DNA from: Marisa cornuarietis
Taxonomy: Eukaryota > Mollusca > Gastropoda > Architaenioglossa > Ampullariidae
NCBI GenBank assembly: GCA_004794655.1
Contig: SMMW01000584.1
Span: 4,534,001 to 4,598,000, forward strand
Direction: 5' to 3'
Length of the DNA stretch: 64,000 bases
This document shows, one piece after another, positions 12,284 to 25,200 of this stretch; within the stretch, counting starts at the first letter, position 1; each line of letters begins with the position of its first letter. Under the pieces are notes generated by a model, which saw only the letters and a list, made by a program, of their open reading frames with translations, was not told where the DNA came from and searched no databases. Both the position numbers and the translations under genes were made by a program.

Positions 12284-15200
12284 TTTGAAGTGGTGTTGTT
12301 AAAGTGTTTCCTATGGAGGACGACACCTAAACTCCGCCAGATGCTGTTGTGGTGGGTTATCACGTACGGCTGGAACAAAGACACTGTATCTCCACAAAGA
12401 CAGTCCACTCAGCGCCAAATATTCTGTCACATGAAAAGCGATAACTTGTGTAGCGAAAGACTTACTGGTCGTCCTGGTAACAAATGTAGTGATGCGAGTG
12501 GTGTGTTCGGAAAAAAAGACCGTCATTCGGATTACTGTGCAGGTGCCAACTGCAGTAACCGCAGTACTCGACTAAAAGGTTATTTCTTCTGTTTTCTTAA
12601 GACGAAGAAAGGCGGATGAAGTGCAATTTTTGTTGCAATTTCTGGAGATAGAATATCTTTGTGCTGGAAGCCATGTGTGGTATTTCAGCTAGATTTCATC
12701 CCTAAGAAGTGCAACAGACCACTTCATACGTTGTCATACAAATAAACAGTTGTGCCTGAGACGTTACTCTGCACTCGGTTATCAACTCTTGAAAAAAAAG
12801 ACCCACGGAAAGCTTAGTGAATGAACGCTCTAGGAAAACATGTATCACTAAACATAAAAGTCTCGTGCACCTGGTTTAGAATCCTTTATCAAAAGCTACC
12901 AAATGGCTTATAGATATCTTTCTAAAGATCTATGATGTTACTGTCTTATGAAAACACAAAGGAATGAAAGTGGCACTTCAGACTAAATTTACATTATGTT
13001 CGTGGGTGTGTCAAGACTTCAGGGAATCAGAAAGTGATTCATATTGATGAACCTTGCGATAGATGGTCATCGGCAGTGATCAGCATCCTTACCTCCATCA
13101 TTGCTGGTCAGACTAAACCCATCACCAGCACCACCACCATTACCGCCTCCACCACTACCACCACTACAATTACCACTTACCTGTACGGAAGTCGTGTAGA
13201 CGGCGAATCGGATTTGAACCGTAAGGAGACCCAGTTTCGGGCTGGTATTCGTACTGAGATACACCCATTTGCAGGTAGTAATACTCCTACGAAGACAGGT
13301 CAAAGTCGTGACACTTTCACAGAGCAGACCAAGGACATATTGAATGCTTTAAATGTAACATTGGTCAAACACAAGCACGCAAAAATATATTTTTGGCAAG
13401 CACAGAAATATCTCCTCTCAGCAGCAGGCTGAGATATAAGTGATGTAATTCTTAATCAGATTAATTCTAATTTAAAAAATCAATAGAAATATACTTGAAC
13501 TGGTGCAGCGATGGCGTACTGTCGTAATAAGAGTCAGTTGTAAGACAGGTACATAGGCATATGACCTCCTGACAGTTTGACAACCATATCAAAACATCGC
13601 ACAGACCACCTTGTCCCATTTTATTTCAACTATTCCTACCCTGCTATGTGACAAAGACTTACCGACATAAAGTTGATGTATTGTGTCGCCGTATCCACAA
13701 TCTCCATTCGGTAGCTGAAGTTGTCAGTGATGTTGGGCAGGGGCTTGGTGTTAATACGGTTTTCACAATACACGCCTGGTGGAGTCTAAAAAAGAAATAT
13801 GTAGCATCAGAAGCACAATTAGCTCTCTGGGATGATTACTTGACTTTAGTGTAGTTTTTGCATCTATGGTAACTTGATAGGAATGTGCTTCCCTCTAGGG
13901 GTAATTTCGCATGAGGAAAAAGGCTATGAAGAGAGGGAGAAAGAGATAACTGTACCTCGAAACGTGATATGAAACTAGAACCTGATCCAGCTACAGGAAA
14001 TGACGTAATCTGACCTCAAACTCTGTGACTGGAACGGAGTCCGGCTTGTATTCGCTGAAAGTGTATACGTGGTCAAAGTTGTGTGCGCTTGCACCCCCTA
14101 CTCTTCCGGTCACTTCCAGCGACAGTGGACTCTGAAGGCCCATTGTGCTGGTCCAGGAATTGTTGGCTGGAACATAGAGATGTAAATATACTTTCAGTTT
14201 GTTTTTTAACAGTTGTGCCTAGTCTGCCGCCATGATCTCATTGAATGGTTTATCGCGAGATATATTCGCATACCTTGTTGTCGTGGATCACAGAGGGCAT
14301 TTTCTGTGCGCTTAGGCTTGCATCCTTCTTAACGTCTTTTCCCTGCCGCCCCTTTCCTAAGAGGTGTGTATCCACGTCATCGGTGCATAGGTTTAGCAGC
14401 AGGGGGGTCACGCGCCATTTTATCCCATCACCCTGAAGACACTCACCTGTGAAATACCAAGTAGCATTAAAGGTGGCATCCAAGGAATCCATGTAGATAC
14501 ACGCTCTCCACGCTTCAGCAATCACGCCGTCTGTCTGTAGGACACCTAGGTAGAGTTCTGGTTGTGTCACCGCCATTCTGGCACAGAAAAACAAACACAC
14601 GCGTGGCTTTCGTAAATTCTTTTCTTTTCATTGAACCTGTACGAAAATATAGTGGAGAAAATATTCCTTTCTGCAGTTTTTGTCAGTCGTGAACTGCCTT
14701 CCTGCTATTTATTTCTTTTGTCCTTAAAGGTGCGTGTGCATTTTTCTGCTTCTGTAACTACAGTACTGTTGTCTTTTACATCTTGTGAACTACTACCTAG
14801 TGGAACTTCTTGCCAGCCGACACAAAGCATCCAACCTCTGTATACAATAATGCAGTTTGCAACGCCATTTTTTACTCCTTGCTCGGGATAAGCAATTTCA
14901 AGTACAGTTGTGGGAAATAGAAAAGAGAAATCCTTTAAATGTTCGTAATTATGTTGTCCAGAGCCTATTAAAAAAAATTCTCGCCTACTGTCAACTGTCA
15001 AAGGAAAGCAACCACCCACATATGAGTATAATTTTTGGTAGTTCTTCTCTCACCCACCCCCAAAGTAAAAAAAAAAATCCACAAAACCCATTGTCAGGAG
15101 GAGAACATCATCAAAGTTAAGATTGACTAGACCATGGCAGCAATGACTTCTAGCCTTAAAGGCTAACCCGATTGCTCAGCAAAAATTGCTGGGAATAAAA

Positions 15201-18200
15201 GTATCACAGAAACATATTCCGGTGGTATTTTATGAAAAAGAGGCATGAAAGATTTTATATTAATATTTTTCTCTTAAGCCGACCTGATTTTGTCGAGAAA
15301 ACAGGAAATGACGACAGGGAAGTATTTCTAATAGCATCATTTGCATGAGCTGAATTCGAAAAGAAAAGATGCAATCCTTGGTAAAAGAAAACTAACCATA
15401 CACATTGTGCTGTTGCTGAATGTTCTCTTCGACACTCAGAGGGAGTTAGTTTGTACTCATTCAGGAAATCCTAAAGATACTGGCAGCAAACGCCAGTGGA
15501 TTAACTTTGTTCCGAGATCTGTATGTACAGATCGGATCTCTGGTTTGTTCAAACGTGCCATGCGAACTTTGCTCAAAACATTTCAAAAGTGATTTTTATC
15601 CAGTCACTTATACAGTACAAGCAAGTCTTGGACTTCCATAAAACGAAGAGATCTTCCTACAGCAGTACTTACTATAGAAAAGCACGAGCTGTTATAACCA
15701 ACTACAACTGCTGATAAAAATTCACAAAGATCAAGCACCAGACATGCAGGATCAACGGTTTATACACCGTTATGGTCTACAAGTAACATCGTGACAGTCA
15801 CAAACACATCATTATCAGTCGTATCCTTATCCAGCATAATGCTAAAAACAACTGACAGTGTGAGGGCACCATTGACGTGCGTGCTCGAAACAGCTTTAAA
15901 AAAAATGAGGGTGATAAATGTATGAGGAGCACGTGGGAGTATCAGTAAGTAAATAGTACATTTTGCATGCAGCTAAATGAGGAAGAAATAAGTTTTTACA
16001 TTTATAAATATGTAACAAATTATTATTATATTTTTAATTGTAAAAAAGTCATTATCAGCAGTCAGTTGTAACTATATGTATAAAATAAAAATGCAATCCT
16101 TGAAATCAACCATCTCTCAAATAAAAAAAGTTTAAATAGACAAAGGCACATTTTATGAACATTGATACACGTAAAAGAATTAACTCAAATGCGCCCACTT
16201 AGTGACAGAATTAATAATAATACAAAGTAGATTACAATGATCGTGATTGTTGCCCATTAAATTTTGATCTGGAGAGGATTTACTTACCAGTCTGCTGAGT
16301 GAATTAGGTTTGGATATTTTAATTATTTTTTTATACTTCAGTCGAAGCTTTTAAATAAAGTTCAAATCTGTAGGGCTGTATTCCAAAATCAGCTGTTTCA
16401 TTTTCTGTGCAAAAAAAAAAAATCGCTTCTTGAACTTCTTGATCACAACAACCTGAGCGATGTTTCTTCATTTGACTTGAAGACATGCACATAGCCCATA
16501 ATTTCTTTAACTAAGCCACACTCACTGTCACAAATACTACTGGCGCGTAAGAGAACTCTTTAGTTTAGGAGAGTAATTTTCTCCTGCTTTCCTCATGGCA
16601 GGTGAGAATGCCGATGTTTGAAGGCTTATATCTTGAAAATTAAATTATGTACAAATATTTTGGGAATTATTATTATTTTAAAATGAACAACCCAGTCATA
16701 GAGAAAAATGTCGCATTAGACTTGTCCTTTAAGAGCCGTGGAAGAAAAAACGTAGTCCACAATCATCATTTCAGTAATTTCATCTTTAGGCATTTATGCA
16801 ATATTTATGCAACATTTATGCAATATAAATTCATCTGCCACTTTCTTCTTTTATCTGCTTCATGCAGCGAAGAAAAGTGCTAAGATTAATGACTAGAGCG
16901 TGCCAAACATTCACGCCTATGCTAAGATTCTTATCCAGGATGGACTGAGTTCCCATCTGGCTGTCTGATGGAAATTTCTGATTACCAAAAAAAAAAAAAA
17001 AAAAACACCAAACAAACCAAAAAAAGCCTTAAGTGTTTGCTTCTTGCATCTACACGAAAACCAGTTTTCTAAACGATCGAAAAATATAGTGAAAACAACT
17101 TTACTCTGTGGTTTTTATCATTTTCTAAATGGGTGACTTGTCAGATTAATGCTGAAAAAGAATGAGCGACATATTTTTGTAAGGATAAAACCATATCTCT
17201 AATCATTGCCTCCCGTAACTGACTGGAGGTGATCCGTTAGGTGCTTCATTCGTATTTTCCCGACTCTTTTAATCTAAACAGCATTTGGAGTAATTTATTG
17301 GCTCATATCAGTTTCTCTTTTTATGCACTTAATCACTTGGGAGAAAGACTTGCGTGGGCACACACACACACAAGCTTGTAATATATGTTATTGGAGGCAC
17401 CTCGAACGCAAACGACAAAGTTGCAGCAGAGTGTCATACATTTTCTCTTGTATCTTTCAATGTTATCTCGCCAAACCCGCAGGAGTTTAGAGTGACTGCC
17501 CTTTACCTGAGTGAGTCACCGATGCTGAAGATGTGCTGGGTGCCGTTAGCGAAGGGACGAGTTCCAAAAATGAAGGAGGAATTGTAGGCAGCCAAGCTCG
17601 TGACCTCGCAATCGATGTCATGGTGCAGCACATCTGTAGCGTGACACACAACTTGACGCTTACATATTTTATTTTACTCGAACAATTAATGTTTACATTT
17701 TTATTAAAGCCTAGATCTGTATGATCAACGAACATCGTATTCTCTTTGGTATATGGCGCAACACGAGGAGGATGGTAGACTACTCTTCCAGAGTTCAGGC
17801 GACTGAAAACAAGAGTTTGTTCCCTTTGACGCTATTTTCGTCTTGGGATTGAAAAGATGTCGGGCAAAAGCGTACATGTCTGTGACGGCGTTTCGAGATT
17901 GGACTGTTCTCTAACAGTTGAAGAGTGAAGATGTGAGGCGCTGGGAAGGAATTTCTATGTCGAATGTGTAGTCAATGTATACTTTCAACTAAAGATTAGA
18001 TCTAGATTACCAGTGACTTGGTCTGTAGCGATGATAGTACATTTAAAGAGTTCACAGGGTACGAATGATTCAGTAATCAAACTGGCTAGACATAGGTAAA
18101 AGTGAGGTATTTATCCCCCTCAGCACAGGGATCAAAGCAAAAAGCCCCAGACTATTGCGTCCCTCACCGTCTGGGTAGGTGACGGCCATAACCTCTCCAG

Positions 18201-19130
18201 TGTTGTAGTCGAAGTAAACTCTGGTGTGCTTGCCCTCGTCCCATTGCGAGATGGACCCTCGGTTGCCCGGGAAGTCGTAGAATTCGTGGATGTCAATGGT
18301 CTTGTTGTAATCGTCCAGGTTGGCCTCTATACGCAGGCTGAAGCGGGGAGACAGGAGTGGTTTGGGAGGTCCTGCACAGGCAAACACAGGCACAGTCCCC
18401 AGACGCACACACACGAACCTATAAATGTGCACTCACATAGACGTATACATACAAATACACTCGAAAACACGTATGCATATTCTAAAATACCTGTACACGC
18501 GTGAAAACTGTTCATGCTTGTTCTTTACCGAAGACGGAATGAGGAAAGCTGTGGCTAGCATGTGTAGCCTGTGACGATCTCTAATTGGCATATACAGAAA
18601 TCGAGATGTTGTTTGTCGATGGTAAGTCCCTGTTCGTCGATGGCTGTCATGTACCAATTTCAGAGTTAGCAAAAGTCACAAGGCAGATGCGTGTGCATTA
18701 AACAACGAAGGGCCGCAGTTCCAATGTGAAATACATGCTTGTGCAGGCGCTAGATGTGTGCGTGTGCTTAAAGATGTAAGTGAACGCGATGGTCATTACT
18801 GATGACTTAATGCCGCAGTTATGTAGTATTTGCTACGTTGTCCATCGTCTTAGACATGTAATTTAAAGGTACAGGCAAGGAAAACATCAAGCTGGGTTTA
18901 CCTGATAGATATTAATGTTCTGAATCTTTGCCGCTAGCACTTTACACCCACTTCGCTATTTAATTTGTCTTTTCCTTTTCTTGTGTCTAAACAGCTCGCA
19001 GGCTGTGAGCTCACCCACCTGGGTTTTGGGTCGCTTTTGCTTTAAAAGCATCTTTGTCACACACAGTGCGGTCGTAGGCTGCCTTTGTCAGGCTACTGAA
19101 CAGAATCGTCACAAACATCAGAAGCAACAT
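7752..19130 (-). CDS. Gene B: paralogue of gene A, type I membrane protein with long cytoplasmic tail, 15 coding exons, 731 aa
   Basis: Exons, 5' to 3': 19130-19019, 18371-18168, 17633-17507, 14577-14447, 14166-14015, 13785-13663, 13286-13181, 12150-11993, 11441-11340, 10917-10837, 10175-10052, 9769-9660, 9324-9145, 8893-8689, 8032-7752. All introns are GT-AG; the sum is 2196 bases, in frame to a TAG stop. The first exon is 112 bp, exactly as in gene A. Exons 10+11 total 205 bp, equal to the single exon 9 of gene A, and the 123-bp and 110-bp exons are also matched. The protein has a signal peptide (start MLLLMFVTILFSS), two related domains (about 40-242 and 284-473), a third domain (474-570), a Pro/Gln-rich stalk (571-638), one membrane helix (about 639-660) and a tail of about 68 residues. 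Several N-glycosylation sequons fit an extracellular location. No characterised family is recognised. Confidence 0.9.
10408..10793. mobile_element. MITE-like inverted-repeat element in gene B intron 10
   Basis: The left end TACCATGTTTACTCCAAAA and the right end, read inward as TACCGCATTTACCCGAAAA, form terminal inverted repeats of about 27 bases with few mismatches. They begin at TA, which may be the target duplication. It fills 386 of the 661 bases of the intron between gene B exons 10 and 11, which is absent from gene A. An open minus-strand frame of 84 codons inside it does not resemble a known transposase to me. Confidence 0.65.
11252..11303 (+). repeat. (GAC)n(GAT)n microsatellite in gene B intron 9
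   Basis: GAC repeats pass into GAT repeats, about 36 bases below the gene B exon 9 boundary. Confidence 0.95.
12229..12282 (+). repeat. (TG)n microsatellite in gene B intron 7
   Basis: An uninterrupted TG run of 27 units. The 40 bases that follow (GATTTGAAGTGGTGTTG and on) match those after the TG run at 33132-33226. Confidence 0.95.
15156..16732 (-). mobile_element. Kolobok-like DNA transposon copy 2, inside gene B intron 3
   Basis: This is an inverted copy of the 315-2355 element, with TTAA at 15156-15159 and 16729-16732. The THAP remnant is on the plus strand at about 15400-15690 (HCAVAEC, GVSLYSFRKS, then frameshifted QWINF). It sits wholly within the intron between gene B exons 3 and 4, an intron that gene A lacks. 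Confidence 0.7.
19019..19130 (-). other. Gene B exon 1: signal peptide
   Basis: The exon begins at ATG 19130-19128 with MLLLMFVTILFSSLTKAA, a typical signal peptide, and ends phase 1 at CCCAG|GTGGGT. Its length (112 bp), its phase and a Val-Cys-Asp motif shortly after the signal peptide match exon 1 of gene A. That match is what identifies it as the true start of gene B. Confidence 0.85.
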
Positions 19131-19419
19131 CTTGTGCCTGGCCAACCTGTGTTAGGAATAAACAACCCCCACCCCACAAAAAAATTACTTGACGTGAAGC
19201 GGAACTCGTCACAGTATTTTATCATATTGCACCGTTTTTGTGACATGCTTACAGGGAAAGCTGTCTAGGCATAAAGCACCGATTCCCGTCTCTCCGCCTC
19301 AGAGACGATTTACTTTGTCCGAAACTTACAGCAATGGCAGTACTTGTCAGATTGATAATGACGACATAAACACAGCTGCTTTGCGGCTTCCCCACACCTC
19401 AGTATCTACCCCAATGGAA

Positions 19420-19426
19420 CACACGC

Positions 19427-19494
<68 letters not shown>
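19420..19494 (+). repeat. (CA)n microsatellite upstream of gene B
   Basis: A CA run of over 35 units with two early CG interruptions, about 290 bases upstream of the gene B start codon. Confidence 0.95.
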
Positions 19495-19498
<4 letters not shown>

Positions 19499-20204
19499 TC
19501 TCATTCTTTCACTCACAAGTCCGTAAGAATTTTAATGAGTAATGCATCATCATCATCATTGTTTACATCATCAACTTCATCTTCACCCTCGTCATTCATG
19601 TAAGATCTTCGTGGTTCTCAAAACTGTATCACAGCCATCGTGTTGAACACCGTACACACTCTGCTTATCGCCTAAAAATATGACATGTGATACGCACAGC
19701 AATTGTGACCGAGATCCCCGCTCTCCCCCTTACCCCCGCCATACCCCAAAAACTGCGCTTTATCTGCATGACAAGGAGCCTCACACGAACATACGGAGCG
19801 CTGGAGCTTTTCATTAGCCCTCGAAACTATCGAAACACTTGCTAGAGTCAACTTGCATACTTGGCAATTTTTGTGAAAGCTGATGAAGTTTGATAATCTT
19901 TCAAAGACTGGTAGGAAACATAGTGAAGGTGGCAAATAAAAGTATGCCCGAGAATGTATATAATGCGTACTTACCCCATCTTGACAGCAACGATTGAGAG
20001 CTCAAGCAACAGCTTGATCCCGTTGTTATCTTAATCGGGGTATTGGTAATTGTAGACTGGGGTGGCCTGCCGTCAGATATGGTATAGAGAGATAACGGGT
20101 AGAAAACACGAGGGATGGTCGAGAAGCTGCCGACTCTTGTCAAGCGGTCCGAGGCGAGCGCTATACCGAGGCGAGTATTGTTTGTCTTGCTAGCAGCTAG
20201 GTGA

Positions 20205-20248
20205 TGACGTCAGTAACCCTATGTTAGGAGGTAAGGACTATGACGTCA
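20205..20248. promoter_or_regulatory. Two full CRE palindromes upstream of gene B
   Basis: The eight-base palindrome TGACGTCA occurs at 20205-20212 and again at 20241-20248, 36 bases apart, about 1.1 kb upstream of the gene B start codon. This sequence is the classical CREB/ATF site. Whether the transcription start of gene B is near here is not known. Confidence 0.35.
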
Positions 20249-21261
20249 AAACGTAGCTATGTGATCGTCGCACTATATCAAGCCTCCTGGGATAAATCTT
20301 GTGTTTTCAGTCCTCGAGACCGACTGATTCTTTAGGTCTGCTCTAAGAAACACAAGCAAAATAAACTCGCATCAAAATAAATAAAAATAAATAAGAAAAA
20401 AAGAAACAAATTTCCTGATCTTTATCCCACTCGGTACTTTGCTTGCAAAATTATCCTCCCTACGCCCTGTTTATCGCTGTCTAATATTCAGTTGTCACTG
20501 TATCAGAATTTCACGCAAAGGAGTCGGCTGGCTGGGAGTACCGGGAGATCTCCGATCCTGCCCATATGCTCTAGATAGCTATTGATAGAAAATGAAATCG
20601 AAAATTGCAATATGAATGCTGAGAACACAGGTGGATGTGTATTATTTAGACAGGTAGTGCAAAAGGAGGGTGTTATTATAGAAGAAGTAGAGTGAGTTAA
20701 GGGGTTAAAGAGTAAGTTTGTGATTCCTTTTCGGTCGGTCGGTTGCCTAGTTTTACTTTTTTTTTTAGGAAAGTGCTTCTATAGAGTGACGGATTTCTCA
20801 GTGTTTCGGGGGTGGGGGACGGGGGATTGGTGTTTTACGCCGAGCGAGCAACTAAGCAAAGCAGCATGTGTCACATGTTTGCTCCGAGTGAGATCTCAAC
20901 TGCAAACCTTCTGATACTTAATGATTTCGTGACAAGCTTTTTCCCACTGCACTACCAGGCCATTCAATTCAGCCTTGCGTTCAATCCGTCACTGTTAATT
21001 AATGTAGACAAGGCAGCTCACTTATCAGTTTGAACCCCATGTCTTGACCAATACCCCTGACAAAGGTCATGTGATAACACGACTACAGTTCAGTCACTTG
21101 GCTATTGATAACTACGTTATAAAAACACAAGCTGTGCAACTCGCACTAATCACGCAACACAGATTAATTCTGTAATGAAGATTGTATATTAACATGAAAA
21201 CCCCAAAAGAAACTCAGATTGTAAATCAAGAAAACGCGACGCATGACAAGTTGCATCCACC

Positions 21262-21473
21262 ACTTTATTTTACAAACTTCAGCCAGACAAGATAAGATGA
21301 ACATTTCTTCATTCACACGGTGCAAAGATGAGGAACCACCTGCCAAAATACTGCAAAGACAACCTACACTGACAACCAACTCTGTTTTAAACTCCAAGTA
21401 AAAGCATGCATTCTCTGTTAGAGACCATTTCCTTACCTAGAAGAACATGATATGCTGAATCAAAGTTTATTTA
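21262..21473 (-). promoter_or_regulatory. Possible polyadenylation signals for gene A
   Basis: Two AATAAA motifs on the minus strand (TTTATT on the plus strand near 21468 and 21263) lie about 690 and 890 bases beyond the gene A stop and well before gene B starts. They are plausible 3' ends, but nothing else supports either. Confidence 0.3.
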
Positions 21474-22156
21474 TGTTTAGACAAGATGTTGAAAATACAT
21501 TTACACCACAAACAAACACGAGACAGCTGTGGGACTATACACTTGACAAAGCACAAAAATGGTACTTCAATAACGGAGATCATTTTTAGGCAACGCATCA
21601 TTGTACAACGCCATTTTGACAACACGTATTTATTTATCAATTACTGCAGGTTATAAAGTCACAAAGATATAGACTCTAGTGTTAAACATGAATGAGACAA
21701 CTATTTAGATAAACGATCGAAGCAACCCACCAGCATTTAGATACATTTCTGAGGGAACTCAGTATTAAGATAAATTTCAGCGCTGACTCCAGCAAAGGAG
21801 AAAAAAACAAAACCAAAGCCGCATGTAGTGGTTGCTGTTGTACTGATCACGGTTTGAAGGGGCGGGGGAGAAAGGGGAGACAAACCACTTGATATGCGGC
21901 CTTCCTCTCGCCCCTACTTTGCTCTAGAACTGCGTCGCACCATCTTGTCACAGACAGTAACTTTAACGTCTACGAAATCTCAGAGAGAAGGTTACTGCGA
22001 TCAAACTCTTCGTGCCTGGCTCCATTACAAGCAGTCTGCTCAGTCTTCATTAATTCAACGTTCTGGCAGACTGTTAGAATGTCTTGTGCAGGGTACGTGC
22101 CAGGCACGTACGGAGGCCAACAGGTGACTTCCGCTGACGTCATGGGGAATCAGTGG

Positions 22157-22272
22157 TCAGGTGCTTGCGTGTACTTGCAGTCGGCCTGTTTTCTTGAGGT
22201 AAATGAACGCCGTGAGGGTCCCCATGACCAGACCAAATGACAGGGTTCCGAAACCTATGCCTCCCATGGTCT
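22157..22272 (-). other. Gene A last exon: transmembrane helix and short tail
   Basis: The exon opens after a ttgcAG acceptor and encodes a Gly-rich hydrophobic helix (GGIGFGTLSFGLVMG, then TLTAFIYL). A basic KK stop-transfer and about ten more residues to TGA follow. The small-residue spacing could favour helix packing. The tail is far shorter than that of gene B. Confidence 0.85.
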
Positions 22273-25200
22273 CTGCAATAAACATCACGTAATCAAGTAA
22301 GTGCATTAAGAATTTCCAACAACCGCGCGCCCTACTAACAAAAACCAATTAAGGTAAGCGCAGCGAAAAATGTGCTGCTGGAACTAACCTAGGTGTAAGG
22401 TTGATCAAAGAAAGAACGACAATAGTGGCGGGGAACCTCTGCATACTACACCCCAATTTGGTAAGGTGAAATAACATATCCACAAGGTGGAGTGTTTCCA
22501 TTTGGACATTGTTGGACTGGCGCAGGTCGAATGGTTAGTCCTCAGGGAAACAGCAACGGACAAAGACCGCAAGATTTGGTGTATCTGGGTAGAAGTAAAG
22601 CACGAACAGGGTGTGGGCTTTATTATACGTTAGGAAATTAATGATCTCATCATCAGGTCTTAAGTCAGAAAGTTCCAGAATACCTAAGGAGTTTTTCTTT
22701 TATATCTTACGTCTCAGCATGTTATATTTATGCGTCAGTAGCAGCTTTGTAGCCTGGTGCAGACATGAATGAGTGAGGCAGGCAAGAATGGAGACGTGTG
22801 CTAGCGGGAGGAAACAGTAGGTATGAAAAGGTCAGCGCGAGATGTACCTGGTGAGTACCGATCGCTTCCATTGTCCTGGCTGCTCGTCGGAGCCATTGTC
22901 CCGGATGCCGTGGCTGATGCTTGGGTAGGTGCAGCGCTGGAGGGAGGCTGGTTGACCGCCCAGTACTCGACCAGACTGGTGGGCAGCACAGTCATGCTCC
23001 CTATCTGCGGCAGACAGCAGAAAACATCAGGCGCAGTGTTGGCTTATGTCTGTGTTACCAAACGCTAACTACTTCTCTGTTCGTCTGCATTTTTACTTAT
23101 TTCTTTCTTTCGTTTTCCTTCCTTCCTTTCCTTTACACACCTGTCCGCCAGGGCCTTTGTCCTGAATGATGAGAGAGTTGCCACGAACAGCACTAGCTAA
23201 CGCATCTGCAGCAGCGTCCAGTTCTGGCTCCGCACGCACCTGGGCGACATCGCCGGTTATTTTTGGTTTGTCCAACAGCGTCACTCGTATGTGTACGTCC
23301 CTCAGGTATACCACCTGCAATCAAACGTTTGAACCAGATAACATGCAAATCTTGGACTAGTTAGAGAGATTTACCCCAGGACTAGAATCGCGATTACTAG
23401 GAAGTTTGTGTAGAGAACATCAACAAAGTATGGTATGATCGTCAAACTAAACATGATCTTTACACTAAACATGATCTTATGCGCTGTACTTTCTCTAATC
23501 TCCAACAGCGAGGAGCTCACTTCATACACTTGTACCAAATCGCGAAAATGAGCAAGGAGCAAAGACTGCCCCCAGCTGCTAAAACTGAGTAGGACCTAGT
23601 GGATATTATTCGCGATTAGTCAGCATGAATACCAAATAATACATGTGACCTAAGTCCAAGAATGTAGTAAGACAATCAAACATGGGTTACGAGCTCTTGT
23701 TCTAATCGGTACCACCTACCTGAATTTCTACAATCCTGAGAGGGGACAAGCCCGTTACTTTGATAATGGCATTTTGCACAGAAACTCTAAATTGGCGTAG
23801 GTTTTTCTGGACTGTTGCAGCAAACTGACCTGCGGAACACAGTAAGAAAACAAAAGGAAGTAATGTTGTACTAACCGCTGTAATAAACAATGAATTCCCA
23901 TAGAAAGTAACATGAAATTAAATTATATGTGTATATGTATAGAGACACACATAAATACGCTAAATATATATGCAAACTATTTGAAGGTATATTTGAAGAT
24001 GGCAAGTAAAAGGAGTATGAAATGTTTGAAAAAGAGCGGACAGGGGAGGACACCTGAGACAGCAAAGTCAAACTTCCGGCGCCGGGTGGACTTGAAGCAA
24101 GAGGACACATCTAAACGCAGAACATCAGGATCGGCGCGCACGAAGTGGTAAAAGTTGAAGTCGTACTGGGCGTCTTTCAGCAACAGCTTCATCTGGACAG
24201 GCGTACCGCTGGGGTTTCCGGTCTGAGCACGCGCATCTTCCACCGACGTCCAGTTGGCCTGCAAACACGGACTGGGTTAATCAGTCACTTTCTGGTTTTA
24301 GTCACGCGCTGGTTCTTCTCATATTACTGGCTTTAGTCAATTAATGGAGTCACGCACTGACTTTAATCGCTCATTGGATGTAGTCACAGGCTGGCTTTAG
24401 TCACTCAGTTACTGGATTAAGTCACTGACTGACTGCTGGCCTCAACTGTGGTGATACGCGTTCGCTCTTCCACCTTATGACCTGGTAATGTATCAACAAT
24501 ACCATGTCACTTTGGAAACGCGTCTGCTCAGTTTAAAGCGAATTCCTACCATCTGTAACCCCGTGTTATAAGGCTAGGTGAGCTCGTCCTGATGTGTCCA
24601 ACATGGTGAAAAGGTGTAAGTACCAATCGACCCCTCGATGATCAGACTCCAACTTTTGCGACAGACTCCTAAGGGAAGTGACGTCAGCAAAAAGTGGGAC
24701 ACGTACCGCTCGGAAGCACCATTCCCACGTGTTGCTCGCGTTGGTGGCGGAGCCATTGGCGACCCATGCGTCACAGGGGATGCCGCGAACAGTTTTCTAA
24801 ACCAGAAGACATGCCACGCACACACACGCAAGCACGCATACGAACACACATAAACAGTTGCACACAGACGCGTCATCACCAGCATACATGCACAGAAGTA
24901 AGCAAAAAAAAGAAAAAAAAAACCAGAACAAAGCAAAAATAAATCAATAAATAAACAACAAATAAGGAGAAACGGAAAATGAAAAGAAAGGAAACCAAAC
25001 TGTCTGAAGAATGGAGTCCGACAGACCTGCCCAAGGTAGACGGGCTGGACGTTGTCCAGGTAGAAGAACTGCTGGGCCGTCCGCAGGTGCACGGTGGTGA
25101 GGTCACTGGAAAGTATGACGTCACCTAACTGGCTGCGCTCGATGGGGGTGATGCTGCAGTTGCCTAGCTCGCGGTCCATTATGTACGCGACACCTAGCGG

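Larger units (their letters stand above)
19131..22156. other. Spacer between gene A and gene B
   Basis: Contains the gene B upstream region (CA array, CRE pair) and the likely gene A 3' UTR. No other coding sequence was recognised. Confidence 0.5.
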
